DNA from: Galaxea fascicularis
Lineage: Eukaryota > Cnidaria > Anthozoa > Scleractinia > Euphylliidae
Assembly (NCBI GenBank): GCA_948470475.1
Contig: OX419347.1
Location: forward strand, 18,318,175 to 18,382,174
Length of the DNA: 64,000 nucleotides
Direction: 5' to 3'
Shown here: positions 22,255 through 35,436 of the stretch, one piece after another
How positions within the stretch are numbered: the first letter of the stretch is position 1
How the letters are laid out: each line of letters opens with the position of its first letter
Translations under genes and position numbers: made by a program
Notes under the pieces: generated by a model
Database searches by the model: none
What the model saw: the letters and a program-made list of their open reading frames with translations, nothing else
What the model was told of the DNA's origin: nothing

Positions 22255-25200
22255 CTCGTTTGGTAAAGCCGCGCGCCACTACATTCAGTTAAGTTTGCAA
22301 ATTAAAACCTTCGTTCAAACGTAATTAAACCGATGTTCATTTCACTGTCAATTTTGCTTTGTAGTACAATTTGCCTTTCAAATTAGTCAAGCTGCCTGCA
22401 GTCAGTCTTGATATATTTGCATGACCTGGAAAACGGATGCCCCTCGTTCGTTTGCTTTCTGGTTCGGTGACCTTTTTCTTCGGCTGGAAACGCACAAAGA
22501 CCGGAAAAAATAATCACCCAAGCAGGTTTCAAACACACAATACCTAGCTGGATCAAAATAAACTTTGATAGCAATCAATCTTTTAAAGAAAGTTATTAGT
22601 GTCTGTGATTGCTGAGACAGCCATGTGCGTCAATGTATTTCATCTCAGGATAACCGACGCGGGAAATTTCTCGAAGCGTGCGCGCGCGTGAAAACCTATA
22701 TATATAAACCTGGACGACGCCAAATATCTTTCATTTAATTCGTATAAACGTCGATCTATCCAGAGTTTCTTCAACGAAGTTGTAAATATGAAATAGAAAG
22801 TTAACTGAAAACGCAAATAGCTTCTTATGTTTCTTCTAAATTCAACAAGTTGTTTCAATTTGTTGGTCGAAATTAGCACCCATAGCAATGGCAGCCAGCC
22901 ATACAAGGCGATTATCGCCGTATGTTTAGGTGGGAAAACGTTGAACAAAAGCAAGTCTAAATATCCACACATTTTGCAAATAGTCAGCCGCAAAGTGCTG
23001 TAGATCTAAGATACTGTGTGTTTAGTCACATGTCTGATCAGTGCAAATCGAGTTAACCAACTATTTTGTAATCATAACATTCTATCGCTATAAAATTTTT
23101 TTGTCCAATCGTGACATCAGGAAAAAGGAAATTTATTGTGCAAAACACGTGCAGAAACCTTTCCCACAGTTGAATTTTTGCACAAGTAGTTTTTACTCTA
23201 AAATTGCCAGTTTGAAGAGTGATCCATTGTCAGAGTCAACGAAAATGTATGCAAGTTCATTAGAACGTCAGAAAGACCTGAGAAAAGGAAACGCACATTG
23301 TTTTACGGATTTCATTTTACGTTTGGAAGAACTGGAACGGTTGAACAAATTGGAGGGCTCTTTATAGCACTGCGACATCCAGGGTTCTCCAAGTTAGCCA
23401 AGTATTTTGTCTAAAGGTTACCGAGTCTTTACCGGCACAGTTGTTTTTCCGTCCGCCTCGACAAAACTCGGCTTTTGTTGTTGCACGTTTTCGTCTAAGC
23501 AATGTATCTCAGATTTCACCGCCAATATCATGATAACACCCTTTACAAGCCACTTAAACTTCCTCTGTTTATGAAAAAATCGATGGATGTTGTTCCTGTA
23601 GGCTAAACGTGGGAGATGTACACTGCAAAACCGCAATGCCATGCTCGGGTGTCATGCAATGCTTGAGCCATTGTTTATGGCATTACGGCAAATAAACAAT
23701 CTTTTACGTGATCACATTTCATTTAATACTGGATAAATAATAATAAATTAAAGAACTGGGAGAAAGAAGAGGAGAAAATTTGTTTAGTGCACGCCGTGTT
23801 TTCTTGAATTAAGGAGGCTCAAAATGGTTTCGTTGTTTTTAGACACCAATTCTTCGATGGATTGATACCATCACAATTTTTGTTTCCTTAAAAAGTTGAG
23901 TGACCCTGTTTTTTGTTATTAAATTGCAATCAGCATATCAAGATTCATCTTTCTGCAAAGTTTTAAAAAAATTGTAGAGCAGGTTCAGAGCCTCCTTGAA
24001 TTATCGAAATATGAAGGAGGCTCTGAACCTGCTCTACAGATTTTTTTAAACTTTGCAGAAAGATAAACCTTGATATGCTGATTGCAATTTAATTATAAAA
24101 AAAAACGGGGTTCACCGAACTCGTTTTTGAGTTTCAGGCACATAAAGCTGAACTTTAGGGTGTTTCTAGGAACCATGTTTTTGGGGGACGCTGTCACAAC
24201 ATTAGAGACGTTTGTATGGATTTTGAGCTATGTTTCAAGGTCCATAACTTGGTGTCTGTTCAACCTAAAAGAATCAAACTTGGTCAAACGACCAATCTCA
24301 ATGTTATCTTTCATGTGATGGTGTCAATTTATCGATTACTTCAAAATTTGAAACTCGCCCCAGTTCCCTTTTGAATTTCGGAACGGCCAATATTCGCCTT
24401 ACGTTTGAGTTATTTGCCCGGACAAACTGTGGAAGTTCACGCTCGATCGATTTTCTTCGCTCGTTCTTTCCCTCGCCCCAAATGGCTACCGTTTTTATCC
24501 TTGGCGTGTACATTACAACACCAACACTACTCATACGTTTCCATTATAATTATTTTTTAATATCACTTAATTTAGTTTTTTGCATCTTTTTCTTTCTTTC
24601 TACAGGCGTTCATACATTATGCATTGTCTTTTCATAGTTGGATGTGAAGTTTAACAGCCCCTGCGCGAGTTGAAATGATATACCTGTTTTCAGTGAAAAG
24701 GTTTGGTTGTTTTCAGGTTGTTTTATTTTTTTTTCAGCAATGAACAGGTGGAAATTCCTCATGATGATTTGGTTGTTAGTAGGTGTCAAGAGTTTAATAA
24801 CGGTTAATTAACAGAAAATGCTCAAGGCATTATTTTGTACACCCTCAAATAGTAGAAAAAAAGTGTTTATTTTTTCATGTGAAGTTAAAGTATTTTCTCG
24901 TTATTATCCACAAACAGTTCATTCGGCTGGTAAGGAAACTGCATGTATACATACAGCCACATGCTGGGTCTGGATGAAAGAAACCAGAGAAGCGATTAAT
25001 ATTTCTTTCATTCCCCTTTCATCTGCGCGGCGAGAGGCGTAAGAAAAGATGTTGGGGGAAATGACCACACAGCAATAACGGCCGATGGAATAGAACGTAA
25101 GTAATACGAAGGAGGTAAATACTTCCGATTTCTCTTTATAATATAGTCAAACAATAGATCGTGTATAGTGAGGCTCTAATGTTTTAGTTTAAACACATCA

Positions 25201-26210
25201 AAGCTTTTAAACAATCTTATCTGCCAGGGTCGACTGTTTTTTTTTTTTTTTCCATTTGCTAAATATTTTGTTGCGTTATTTTTTCAGCTTCAGACCGTTA
25301 AGGTGTGTATAGAGAAACTGGTGAATTGCCGCCTGTACGCACGTTCAACAAATCAAACTAATACCCCAACCGAATTTAAAAAAGCGGATAATAACTGATT
25401 ACTCGAATGAAAGGTAGATGACATGTGGGTCTACAGACAGCCTAGAATGATAGATTATATATTTCGAAGAACTCATTATATGTAATCAGTGATAAAACTG
25501 TTTATCGGGCGGACGAAAACCCCGAAACATGAAGCGAGCAAGCCAAGATGGGGGGGGGGGGGGGAGGGAAGGGGGTTGGGTGGTAAATAGGAGTGAGGCG
25601 ATATACAATAAGGGCAATGAGCAGTTAGCCTTAACCGTCGCGGTCAGGAAACTCTGCAAACAATTAATGACGGCCTCTCTTAATCTCCCTCGCTGCAGTC
25701 TCACAGATGTGCTGTTTGTGGCTCGCGCTCTTTTCTATCCAGAGGGGGACTGGTACGAGTAGACACGCAGCAACCTTACAAACCATATTCAGTTGAAATA
25801 GTCAGTCAGCAGGTTGTATAACATTTATACACTTAAATGTATCTCAAATTTTTCATTTGAAAAGCTAACTCATCTAGTTTGTCTCGTTGAATATTTTTCA
25901 TTGTTGCCGAGAGTTGATAATAATGGGTCATTTCTGCCCACCACACTTTTAACATCTGCTATCTTGCCCGTGCCATTTACCCTTTTGTTCAAAATTTTTT
26001 ACTTTTCTACCAGAAAGAGTACTCGGATGAAAATTTGTCTGGCTAATGGTTTTCGTACGACATTGTTCACTCCCCTTTTTAAAAGAGCAATCTCATGTCC
26101 AGAGCTTTCTCCTTTAAATTGAAGAGGGCCAACTTTGAGCGGTGTCCATTGTTACCTTATTGTCGAAAACAAAGGAAAGCTTTTCAGTAATTGATTTTAT
26201 TTCATTTCAG
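22255..26210. other. Intergenic space between the P450 and the small secreted gene
   Basis: No gene recognised. Open frames such as 22,640-22,993 (minus, 117 codons) and 23,041-23,367 (plus, 108 codons) show no domain, signal peptide or splice context, and I do not call them. The stretch holds a foldback element (about 23,901-24,115) and a poly-G run (25,549-25,564). The P450 promoter should lie just right of 22,254, and a 5' untranslated exon for the gene starting at 26,221 may lie in the right half. Confidence 0.5.
23901..24115. mobile_element. Foldback element, ~100-bp arms
   Basis: About 23,901-24,000 is inverted at 24,013-24,115. Shared cores include GGAGGCTCTGAACCTGCTCT and TATGCTGATTGCAATTTAAT. 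The loop is about 12 bases. Weaker inverted similarity (ACACCAA / TTGGTGT and GATACCATC / GATGGTGTC) further out suggests a larger decayed element spanning about 23.84-24.33 kb. Confidence 0.8.
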
Positions 26211-26220
26211 ATTGTCAGAT

Positions 26221-29200
26221 ATGCAAGTAACTATATTCATCTTCATCACGCTGTGTGTCTGGAATAACGGCCAGCAATTGTCACACGACACCAAGCATTT
26301 CTGGAAGTCACGCAATCGTCAAAACCTTCCAATAACTCTTCCTTTACAAGGCGCCAGAAGTCCCATATATTATCTTCCAAGGACGTACAAAAACAAGTTA
26401 GCTTTAAATCAGAGCTATACACCTTCCTTTGAAGACGTCGTTTCACAGCTTAAAGAGATTGGTATTTTGGATCTTCCCTCTGTAAGGTAAGATTACTCAC
26501 TCAGTCAGTTCTCTGGTCACTGTTAAGGCGGCTATATGTTATGACTCAGTAATCAATGAAAACGTTTGTGTTGCACACGAGAAACAATTTTTTTTATTGA
26601 AATTGGCCTTCAAAGGAGAAAGGTAGTGTCATCGCTTACGTCTTCGTTGCATATCTGTACGGTTGTTGATAGCACAACCAATGGATTACTCTGTTTAGAC
26701 CGGTGGTTCTACTTCTTTAGGTCGACCGCCGTCGCTTTTGAAACTAGTTAATCAAAAATGTCGGATCCAAGATGGCCGCAATGGGAGCAAGTCACGTGAC
26801 GTTACCAACTCAGATAAAACTTTCTTACATGTACAATACTCCCTTACACTTTTACAGTCAAAGGTTTGCTAACATCGACCTTACTTATTATTATAAAATG
26901 CTCAAGTCAAATCGTTCTATACGAGCTTGGTCTGCAGGTAGTTCCCAAGTGAACTCCTTGGTCAATAAATGACAAAAGAAAGAAATTCGCGGCGAATTTG
27001 AAAGAAGACTGTATGGTGATCCTTTAAGAAAATGAGATGCAAAATTGCCACGGAATGCTACAGGCAAATCATATTCTCGTTGAGGTACTGCAACCAAACC
27101 ACTCGCCAATTCCAACAGGATGAACCTGCAAAATATGCCAACAACAAAACTTTTTTTAATGTTATTTAACGTTGCACTTTCAATCCTTAATAAAAAATGT
27201 TTAAATGTTCTGCAGGGCTTTAGTTGTATTTCATATTTTCTTGGGCAAGGAGGATTTTCTTCAAATTGTACCATGCAGACTGTAAACAAGTCCCTACCTT
27301 TGCAGGCCCGGGGCCTGGGGGGTTGGGGGGTTAGGGGGGGGGGGGTAGTGGAATACAAATATACCCCAAAATTAATTCATGTCTTTGTATCGAATACCTA
27401 AAATTCAGGAAAAACTAGATATTTTATATCCGAATTGTGACAAAGAATGCCATATAGCTGAATTAAAACTACTCTGGTACTATATAACCAAAACCACCCA
27501 GAAGTCCCAGCTGGTGCCCGTTTCCCGAAAGTCCCGTACACTTTTCTGGCCCCATAAGCCATTTTAAAAAGTGCGATCCACTTATCCTTAAAAGCTGGCC
27601 TTTTACTATGATATCAATATACGAAAGGGCTAATTTGTTGCAAAACTTCATTTCTTCGTTTTTGAGATACGTAGGAAATTATAGCACCCGATATATGCCC
27701 GAAAAGTTTCGGGACTTTCGAGAAACAGGCCCCAGACCTAGGGGTACGAAAAGAAAACCGACAACAAGAAGAAAGTGATTCGGGGGAAGGAAACAGGTTT
27801 TTGCGGGACTACAATAGGCCATATTCGTATTCTCGGTATTGAACTGGATCTAGCATGAAGTGGAGGCTCTTGCGGGGGAATCTTTTGATATGTAAATGTA
27901 TTCCCCCGCAAGAGCCTCCACTTCATGCTAGATCCAGTTCAATACCGAGAATACGAATATGGCCTATTGACTATTGATTTATTCTGTTATTCTTACATGT
28001 TATGTTAATTAGCTTTTTGTGACATGGGCTGTGTCAGTGGGGTACTTACTTTTAAGAGGGTGGATTGGGTTATGTGATTTACCTAGTAGGGGACTAGTGC
28101 TCTATTATACATTATCTGTCACTGACAAATCATTAGATTTACAATACCATAACTCAGTATGTTATTTAAATGAGCTGGTCTACCAGATCCGTTCACACAA
28201 TATCACGACCCTCCCGAGACTACATTAGGGGTCTGATGGAACCACTATCGCGCATCCTTTCAAGTCATTGCATCCTGTACCTACATTCCGCCATTCAGGA
28301 GAGGATCAGTGTAATGTTGTCAACACAATCCCAAGGGCCTCATGTTGGTGGACTTACATTGGTGAAACCGGAAGGTCTTTCAAAAAACGGAGAAAAAAAA
28401 AACATCTCAGAAAGGCTCCAACGTCGTTTATCACGCTTGGTCGTATAGCCACACCATTCCGCAGATTTTGTCAATGTTTCAATTATCAATAAAAGGGATT
28501 TTGGAATTAGAAATACGCCAGAATCCTGGAATGCAGCAAGAACCGTTGATGCTGACAGCAATGCCATATTCTACATTTTGTCACTTTTCCTTCTTTATAT
28601 TGTTTTGCGATTGTTTGCATTTAACTTATTCTAGTTTTCATTTTATCACATTGTACCCATTAAGGACAACAGCTATGGATCGTCGAAAGCTCGGATCTTA
28701 AGAACTTTTTAACCATAGAACGTCTTCAGCATTTATTTATTTATAACGGTGTTACAGGATTGAACAAAGTTGTGCAATACCGTCGGGGTCACATATAACT
28801 GCTGTACCACGAAGAACTTTAAGTTCGTCAATTTTTTAATCGTTTCACGGTATCAGAATCAAATTCTGATTATAAAAGAAATTGCTCCTTTTTGTACAAA
28901 AATTATGGACGTATATGGTACTTTTTCAATCTCTGTTTTTGCGCTAAAAATTTTATGATTCCCACTAGAAATGCGGAGAATGCTTTGTTTTCGTTAAATA
29001 TATTGTTTTCAGTCCAAATAAAAATAAACAACCACGACGAGGACGAAAAACAAGCTTTTAGGATGAGAGGAACTAGGGCTTTTCAGAACTTCAAACTGAC
29101 AAACTAAACAAAAAGCTGGGGGGGGGGGGGGAGGGGAAGCGTGCGAAATAAGGCCTGTGTATGCATATTTTCCTGAGACAATGGCCCGCTATTGGCTACA

Positions 29201-29822
29201 GATTGTTAATCTATATTCATGACACAATTTTAACGTTTACTTCAAATCACGCATTTTGCTGACAACATGGCCGAGTGAGGGTGAAAATGCGGCTTTTCAC
29301 TGTTTGTCCATCACGAAGGAACTGAAGAAACAGTTTGGCGTACAGCTCTACTTCTATTATTTCAAACCCAAGGTAAGTTACAGTTTTGTAGCGAACATGA
29401 CTGATAGTAGTTTAAAAAAATTGCCGGCCAAAATCGAGCCGTTAGCACGTGCACGAGATTTTATATTGCTGGTGGCTTTAATTCTGTACCAATCGCAATA
29501 TAAACCTCCTTCAAACGACACAGCGAAAATGACAAACAGAGCAGTGTTCTGAACCTAGTTTTTAGAAATTTACTGTTGAACGTACGAAGGAGTTAAAGTT
29601 AAGCCCTTTGCTCTCAGTGTGTAGCTACATGCCAGATTCTATTTATGAGAATGATGCATATGAAATAAATCATACATTAGGAAACAGTTACAAGGATCTG
29701 GAAAGCTTTGAGTACAGTCAAAACTGTTCCAGGCAGAGCAGTTTAATAATTATTGCTTTCCGTATTCCTTTCAGACTGGAGTTAAGTATATCAAGTGTGA
29801 AGACTTGACGATGGATTACTGA
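26221..29822 (+). CDS. Small secreted protein, family unknown
   Basis: Three exons join in phase to 136 aa: 26221-26486 (preceded by a strong acceptor TTTATTTCATTTCAG at 26,210, so an upstream untranslated exon is likely), 29276-29372, and 29775-29822 (stop TGA). The first residues (MQVTIFIFITLCVWNNGQQ) look like a signal peptide with cleavage near residue 18-20. The rest is basic, then has a short amphipathic stretch (SFEDVVSQLKEIGILDLPSV) and ends in an aromatic segment (YFYYFKP) plus a short acidic tail (KCEDLTMDY). Mature cysteines are few (two). I recognise no family. The middle exon's acceptor (ACATGGCCGAG|T) has a poor pyrimidine tract and is the weakest link; the first donor (AG|GTAAGA) and the second (AAG|GTAAGT) are good. 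A separate gene for exons 2-3 is possible. Confidence 0.45.
27812..27969. mobile_element. Perfectly palindromic MITE, CAATAGGCC termini
   Basis: The arms 27,813-27,881 and 27,900-27,968 are exact inverse copies over 69 bases, with an 18-base loop. The ends read CAATAGGCC and GGCCTATTG, flanked on both sides by ACTA, a likely 4-bp target duplication. Perfect arms imply recent insertion or gene-conversion upkeep. Related copies with the same termini lie at 49,193-49,371 and 57,947-58,042. It lies in intron 1 of the small secreted gene. Confidence 0.9.
28150..28610 (+). pseudogene. Penelope-like element fragment, GIY-YIG endonuclease end
   Basis: Translating across frameshifts gives the typical C-terminal region of Penelope-like retroelements: YIRGLMEPLSRIL, then NTIPRASCWWTYIGETGRSF (the YIG half of the GIY-YIG nuclease), then VVYHAWSYSHTIPQ, and finally DFVNVSIINKRDFGIRNTPE followed by SWNAARTVDAD. 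At least two frameshifts separate these pieces and no reverse-transcriptase part is present, so it is a dead 5'-truncated copy. It lies in an intron of the small secreted gene model. Confidence 0.75.
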
Positions 29823-32800
29823 CACAAGATCTCAAGTGGATCAACAAGCAATGGAGGAAACCATACGAAGATAAGAATTCGTATATATTACAATAACAAC
29901 CACGATGTTATGGTGATGGATACTCGTAAAATCCCTTACACCTAAAATCGTTGACAAAAAATACCAAGGAAATAGAGAGCTTTCAATTTTGTGATGAACA
30001 AACTTAAGTTCGCAACCACTGATGGCAATTACTATTAGAAGTCAACAAATTCCATGCAAGATGTAAATTGGATGTTGAGAACAGAACAACAGCTCATTTG
30101 AAGGGGGTCTCGTTAACAAAAAAGAAAATTCATTTTGCCTTAAAAGGAATTTTACAACGCCAAATTTGCACAATTAGTCGGCCGTTCCATTCCAAAAGTT
30201 CAACTCGTTACAGCAAAAACTAGGATCATTCTTGTAAACAAATCGCACAAATTATTTCAAACAAAGCCTCGTAAGAACCAGTCGGGTCATGCAAGTTTCC
30301 TGGGAGTGAATAGTCGCAAACGATTTGCAAGACCAACTCATTGACTTTCATCTGAATTTGATCAGCAAACTCAAAACTTAAAATCACCTTGAACAATTAA
30401 TAAAAAGGCGAACACAAAAGTGCTGCTTAGTTGCTACAAATCAGTAGTGGTTTGTGCACCTTCCATCCACAGGAAGAATGATCACACTTTAAATTCACAA
30501 GATCTTGTCAGTTATTGGTAAAAAATGAACAACAAACAAAAAAACAAATATTCAAGCTTTGCAAAATTGTGTTGATTACTAAACGCATGCCTGTTGGAAT
30601 GTTTCGCGAAACCAAAATTGAAATTTCTCAGATCACTGCTTGTAGGAAGGCCCTTCAAATAGTTTGTTACGTTCTGTTCTCTTGCTGTTGGTACAGTTAT
30701 TTAAACTACTGTGGTGTCTGGTTCTTAGGGTATCGAGGGGATGGGAACTCGTTTACAAAGGTGATAAATTGTCACGATTACATAATGACCACGACAAATA
30801 CTGAAGACAAGAAATTTTTCTCATTTCCTTGAAATTAATTTAAGTTAATAGGTTTTACATTTTGGAAAAAATTTTTGAAAGCACGTAAAGGAGTATTGAT
30901 TCATGTTTATTCTATCAAACCTTGAAGATTAATGTTTGCCCAACAATAACGTCAACTTTCATTTCAAAATGATTAGAAGGCTTTTCGACCAGAACGATTT
31001 GTCTCTATAAGCTAACAAGGACAAGTATGTTACAGGCTACTGAGCGGTAAACAGAAGGAAGTCAATTCAATTTATGCTTTCCAAACCTATCAAATTGCAA
31101 CAAATGCAAATATAGCCCTTTTACAATTCGTAGCACCTCAAAGTTTAATCGGCAGGTTTGCTGTGGGCTTAAAACAGGATAATTTTATAGGTAGACAGAC
31201 CAACTTGAGAACCAGACATTGTATTTTCTATAACTGTACCACGCGATATAAAGGAGCGAAACATCTTCCAAAATAAAACTAAGTATATTATGTGGTTGGG
31301 TTTTTACAAATGTATGGCAATTAAATTTCGAAACAGAAATTCGTCTTTCAATTAGTGTTAGCAGCAACAACAACGAAAGCTGGTCAAATGTTTCGTTTCC
31401 TTTATTTGTGCATCGTGTTAGCCCAATTTACTGAAAAGACATTTGCAGCAATTTTATTTTAAGTTCAGACTTGTACCATTATTTCGTACAAAAATGTTTA
31501 GGGTATTGTAGGATTGTTGATTTTTTCCTTTGCCAGTCGTTAACAAAGGGATGTATTTGTAGTTTTTTGGCGGAAAATTTTTAAGGGTAAGCCTGTTAAT
31601 TTTGTTGTCAAAATTGTTGTCAGGGGAAACGCTGTGCAAATTTCATTAAATTTTCCCGCCAAAAGACTTAGTATATACAGGGAAAAAAATTTCCAACACC
31701 TTTTTAATTATTTGAACGATTTTCAATTAAATAATTAAGACATTAAAAACTTGTGTGGTTTTCAATTTTATTGTACATTTAAAGATAGAAAATAAAGATT
31801 ATACAACTAATAAAAATTGATCTGTTTCACTTACTGGGTTTAAAGGAAAATGAGGGTAGGAAACAGCTTTTATTTCAAGATGATAAAATGAAAAAATAAA
31901 AAAAAAACCGGCGCATGCGTATTTTGAGCGCCCGTATTTTTCTAAGTTTTTTGGCGGGAAAATTGTACTGTTTTGAACAGCCCATAACAACAGTAATAAA
32001 TTTGCAAAAATTAAAAAAAACGGCGCATGCGTATTTTGAGCGCCCGTATTTTTTTCTAAGTTTTTTGGCGGGAAAATTTAACTGCTTTGAACAGCCCATT
32101 AGAAGAGTAATTTGACAGTCAAAACATTAAAACAGGATTTACTTTCTAAAATTAAAAACAGTTGATAGCATTTAGATTTGGGTAAAATTTGTTCATGAAA
32201 AAAGAATAGGTTTCACTTATACTTAAATTGAAAACCTGATGGATCAAGGGCGGCATCACCAAAAAATTTGACAGATTGTTTTAAACTTTACCTGCAAAAA
32301 GACTACGTTGACAGGCACTTAGTCACAGATTTGCTTCCGAAATACTTAATCTTAGTATCTGCTTAGTATTTTGCCGTGTTTTGAACGTTGTTAAGAGATA
32401 AACTCCGTGATAAAGCCCAATAATCCTTTATACTAAAAGAAAGCAACTAAACTGCAAAAAACCATTAATGGATTGGTAAGCTTCGTTTTTGACTGGAAAA
32501 CATTCTGGGCCTGAATGAAAGACTCTACGTTACTTAGTGTATCACTTACATTTGTCGCTGATTACGGAGGGTGCACAATGAAAGAAACAACGCTTCACTT
32601 AAACAACAAAATACAATTTGACTCTACCGATGTTCTGTGTTTGTGGACCAAGTCTTGAGCAGCGAACTATGTTCATCCAAATTAAAGCTACAAAGCAGTA
32701 AGGTGCTGATTACTACACTGTACAGAGTCACAATTTACAACCTGCAGTTCAAATCCTACAAGCATATGATTTCCAAAAGAGATCGAACAATACTTTCTGG

Positions 32801-34235
32801 TGGTGGTACTGTACACTGTATTGTACAAACTTGTGTGCTGTCATTCATATAAAAGCAACTCAGCCGTACTTTCCTGTGAAGTTTTCTGTTGTAGAAAGTG
32901 GTTCTAACTTTTGTGCCATTGAACATTAGTTTGGAACCATTCAAATTAAAAACTACCAACTGCACTAAACAGTACAGTGCTGTTTATTGTACTGAATCGT
33001 ATGAAATCTAACGAACAGCACTTTCCTGTGGTGCTGTCTATTATGATGGATCAGTGTACGAATTCTTACCATGCGACTTTGCCTATTGGAGCTACTAGAG
33101 AGTTTTTTTAAAGTAATGCTGGTTGTTTCTCGGCTAATCTTCCCCTCTTAGACGTGAGGAATCAGTGGTACAACTTGCTCTAGTCTTCTTTCAGCTGTTT
33201 TAATATTGTGGAAATTGTATGGTGATCGCCATGGCTGTAAATTTGTGTTATAATTTTCAATTGACCGTATTTACCACCGAAAGAGACCTGCCAAATGGTC
33301 CTTTGAACAGATTCCCACATCAATCTCCAAGGAGGCAAACACACCAAAAAATTTTTATGAAAAATATGTTATTTCTAATTTCAACGATCCTCTGAGATTC
33401 CCACACCACAAATACACTTAAAAGGAGTCAGATTTGACTTTCATTTAACAAAGTACGTTGAAATCCAATATGCGGCAACACTTTGGTGAAATATTTTCTT
33501 TGCGCTCTTAGGTTATACACCGGACATATTTCCCACACAGTGTAGCACATGTCAAACTTTGCAGGAACATTTTAAGGAAATCTTTATACTAGTTTGCTTA
33601 AGACTGCTTCCAACGAAAATAAGTACCCGGTAGATTTTTGGACTCATGGCTGCTTGATAGGAAATGATAAAAAAGAAAACATCAATTTACACGAAAATGT
33701 TATATGGATAACAGTCCTTTTACAAATGAACCAAATAAAGCACAACCATTTCTTGGATCATTCCAACAAAACTTTTATCGAAAAATAAATAACTGCGATC
33801 AAATCTGTCACTTTGAGTGGAGATAATTAATAATCATCTGCAAAGGTTTTTGTTGAAAATAATTATTGCTGTTGTCACTTTTTTAAGCTTTGCATATGTG
33901 AACACTAACAAGTGGCCTACAAGGAAAGCACAGTTGTTATGAAAGTTTTGGTTGCCTCAGTCATATTGCTGTTGTAACATGTCTGTTGTAATTCAATCTG
34001 ATCAACATTCAAATTTTATTGTGACCAAACATTTATTTTCCACAACTGAGACTGACTTTTGAATCAGCAGATGAAACCCTAAAGTAAAATCATTTAATTC
34101 AACTTACTGAGTGGTACTTTCTTTTTGTGTTGTTAATTTGGATGTATGTGGTCATTAAAATGAAAACTACTGAGCAGTAATTTCCTGTGGTGGTGTTAAT
34201 AATGTGATACAAGGTACATGTAGTTCAACTTTGGA
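29823..34235. other. Gene-poor, AT-rich intergenic stretch
   Basis: No coding exon recognised on either strand; frames near 30,515-30,832 and 33,594-33,788 lack any recognisable feature. The stretch contains a 112-bp tandem duplication (about 31,910-32,101). It also has several diverged copies of a GCAGTA-CTTTCCTGTGGTG type unit at about 32,690, 32,860, 33,015 and 34,170, which look like an old low-copy repeat. Confidence 0.5.
31905..32101 (+). repeat. 112-bp tandem duplication
   Basis: The unit starting GGCGCATGCGTATTTTGAGC at 31,910 is repeated at 32,022 with few changes, including TTTTTTGGCGGGAAAATT and GAACAGCCCAT. The second copy is truncated at its right end. Overlapping open frames on both strands here are artefacts of the repeat. 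Confidence 0.9.
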
Positions 34236-34297
34236 TGAGGCTGAGGCTGAGGCTGAGGCTGAGGCTGAGGCTGAGGCTGAGGCTGAGGCTGAGGCTG
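34236..34297 (+). repeat. (GAGGCT)n hexamer microsatellite
   Basis: About ten near-perfect tandem copies of GAGGCT. No coding frame continues on either side. Confidence 0.95.
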
Positions 34298-34536
34298 TAG
34301 ACCGAGTCCAATTTAGCTGTCAGGGGTATTTTTTAATCCAATTAATTCTAAATTGGACAAGCATGTAGTCCTCTTACTTATTAATTACATTGCCTGCCTG
34401 CCTGCCAGTCAGTCAATGCATCATTGTCAGCAAAGCTTTTATCTTTCAATTTAGTGCTCATGACTTGCTTGGAGGCCAAAGTGTTCAATAACATTTTTGA
34501 ATCGTTAATGGTTTGAACCCAGAAGTCATATCATAA

Positions 34537-35071
34537 TTAAAGTGGCGTACGATCATCCGGGTGAGTGTAGTTCTGAGAAGGACTGTTTGTGGTGACATTG
34601 ACTGACGTTTGAGTAGAAGTGAAGGGAAGTCATCATCAGAGTCAAGTGATTTGTGTAACATCAGTAGATGGTATAAATACTCTGGTCATTGATGCACCTT
34701 ACAAACGACTTGTCAACGACATAAACTACGTACAAACATTAGTCTAACAAAAGATGGATCGAAATGCACCAATCACTGTTTACAGCAGACCAACAACAGA
34801 CTGAATAATTTTACTAACAATACATGTACACAAATTAGACTAACACAAGACAAATCGAAACACACCAATCACTGTGTACAGTCTTCACAGCCAATAACAT
34901 CACGACTTCATTGACCAATCACATCAATGGCCAGAGTATTTATACCATCTACTGACATTACACAAATCACTTGACTCTGATGATGACTTCCACTCAGGTT
35001 GTCGGTCAATGTCACCAAAAACAGTCCTTCTCAGGACTACACTCACCCGGATGATTGTAACCCACTTAATT
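34537..35071. mobile_element. Non-autonomous inverted-repeat element, copy 1
   Basis: Left arm about 34,537-34,692 and right arm about 34,910-35,071 are inverse copies (ATCATCCGGGTGAGTGTAG; CTGAGAAGGACTGTTTG; CATCATCAGAGTCAAGTGAT; GTATAAATACTCTGG). TTAA occurs at both ends. The loop of about 220 bases has no coding frame. A second, longer copy is at 36,241-37,160, and a solo CCTGAGAAGGACTGTTTG lies at about 9,249-9,269. Confidence 0.8.
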
Positions 35072-35436
35072 GACATTTTTGAAGTTTACATTGACTAGAG
35101 TTCAAGCAGAATGTTTACCAAGCTGACGTAACTGCTGGAGGAATTCCTCTGCTTTGCTTAAAGCACGACTAATAATTCTCTTGTTTTTGCCTCAGGTTTC
35201 CAAATTTAGGACTCTTCACAAAATACTATAGTTTCTATTACAGTTTTTCAAAAGCATTACAGTTTTTCAAAAGCATTCCAGTGAGTACTGCATGACAGCC
35301 TGACTCACTGGTTTATGTTCATCACTGTCTTTTTCTCTATGCTTTGTTATTTTCCACTTTCCTCTCCTTGAAAAACTTCAGATTTTGGTTTTGGTTTTTG
35401 CTTTTTAGGTTGGTAAGCTCCTCTTTCATTGTTTTC

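Noticed and set aside
22640..23367. Two 108-117-codon frames (minus 22,640-22,993; plus 23,041-23,367)
   Set aside because: No domain, no splice context and no coding-like composition that I could support; left as intergenic.
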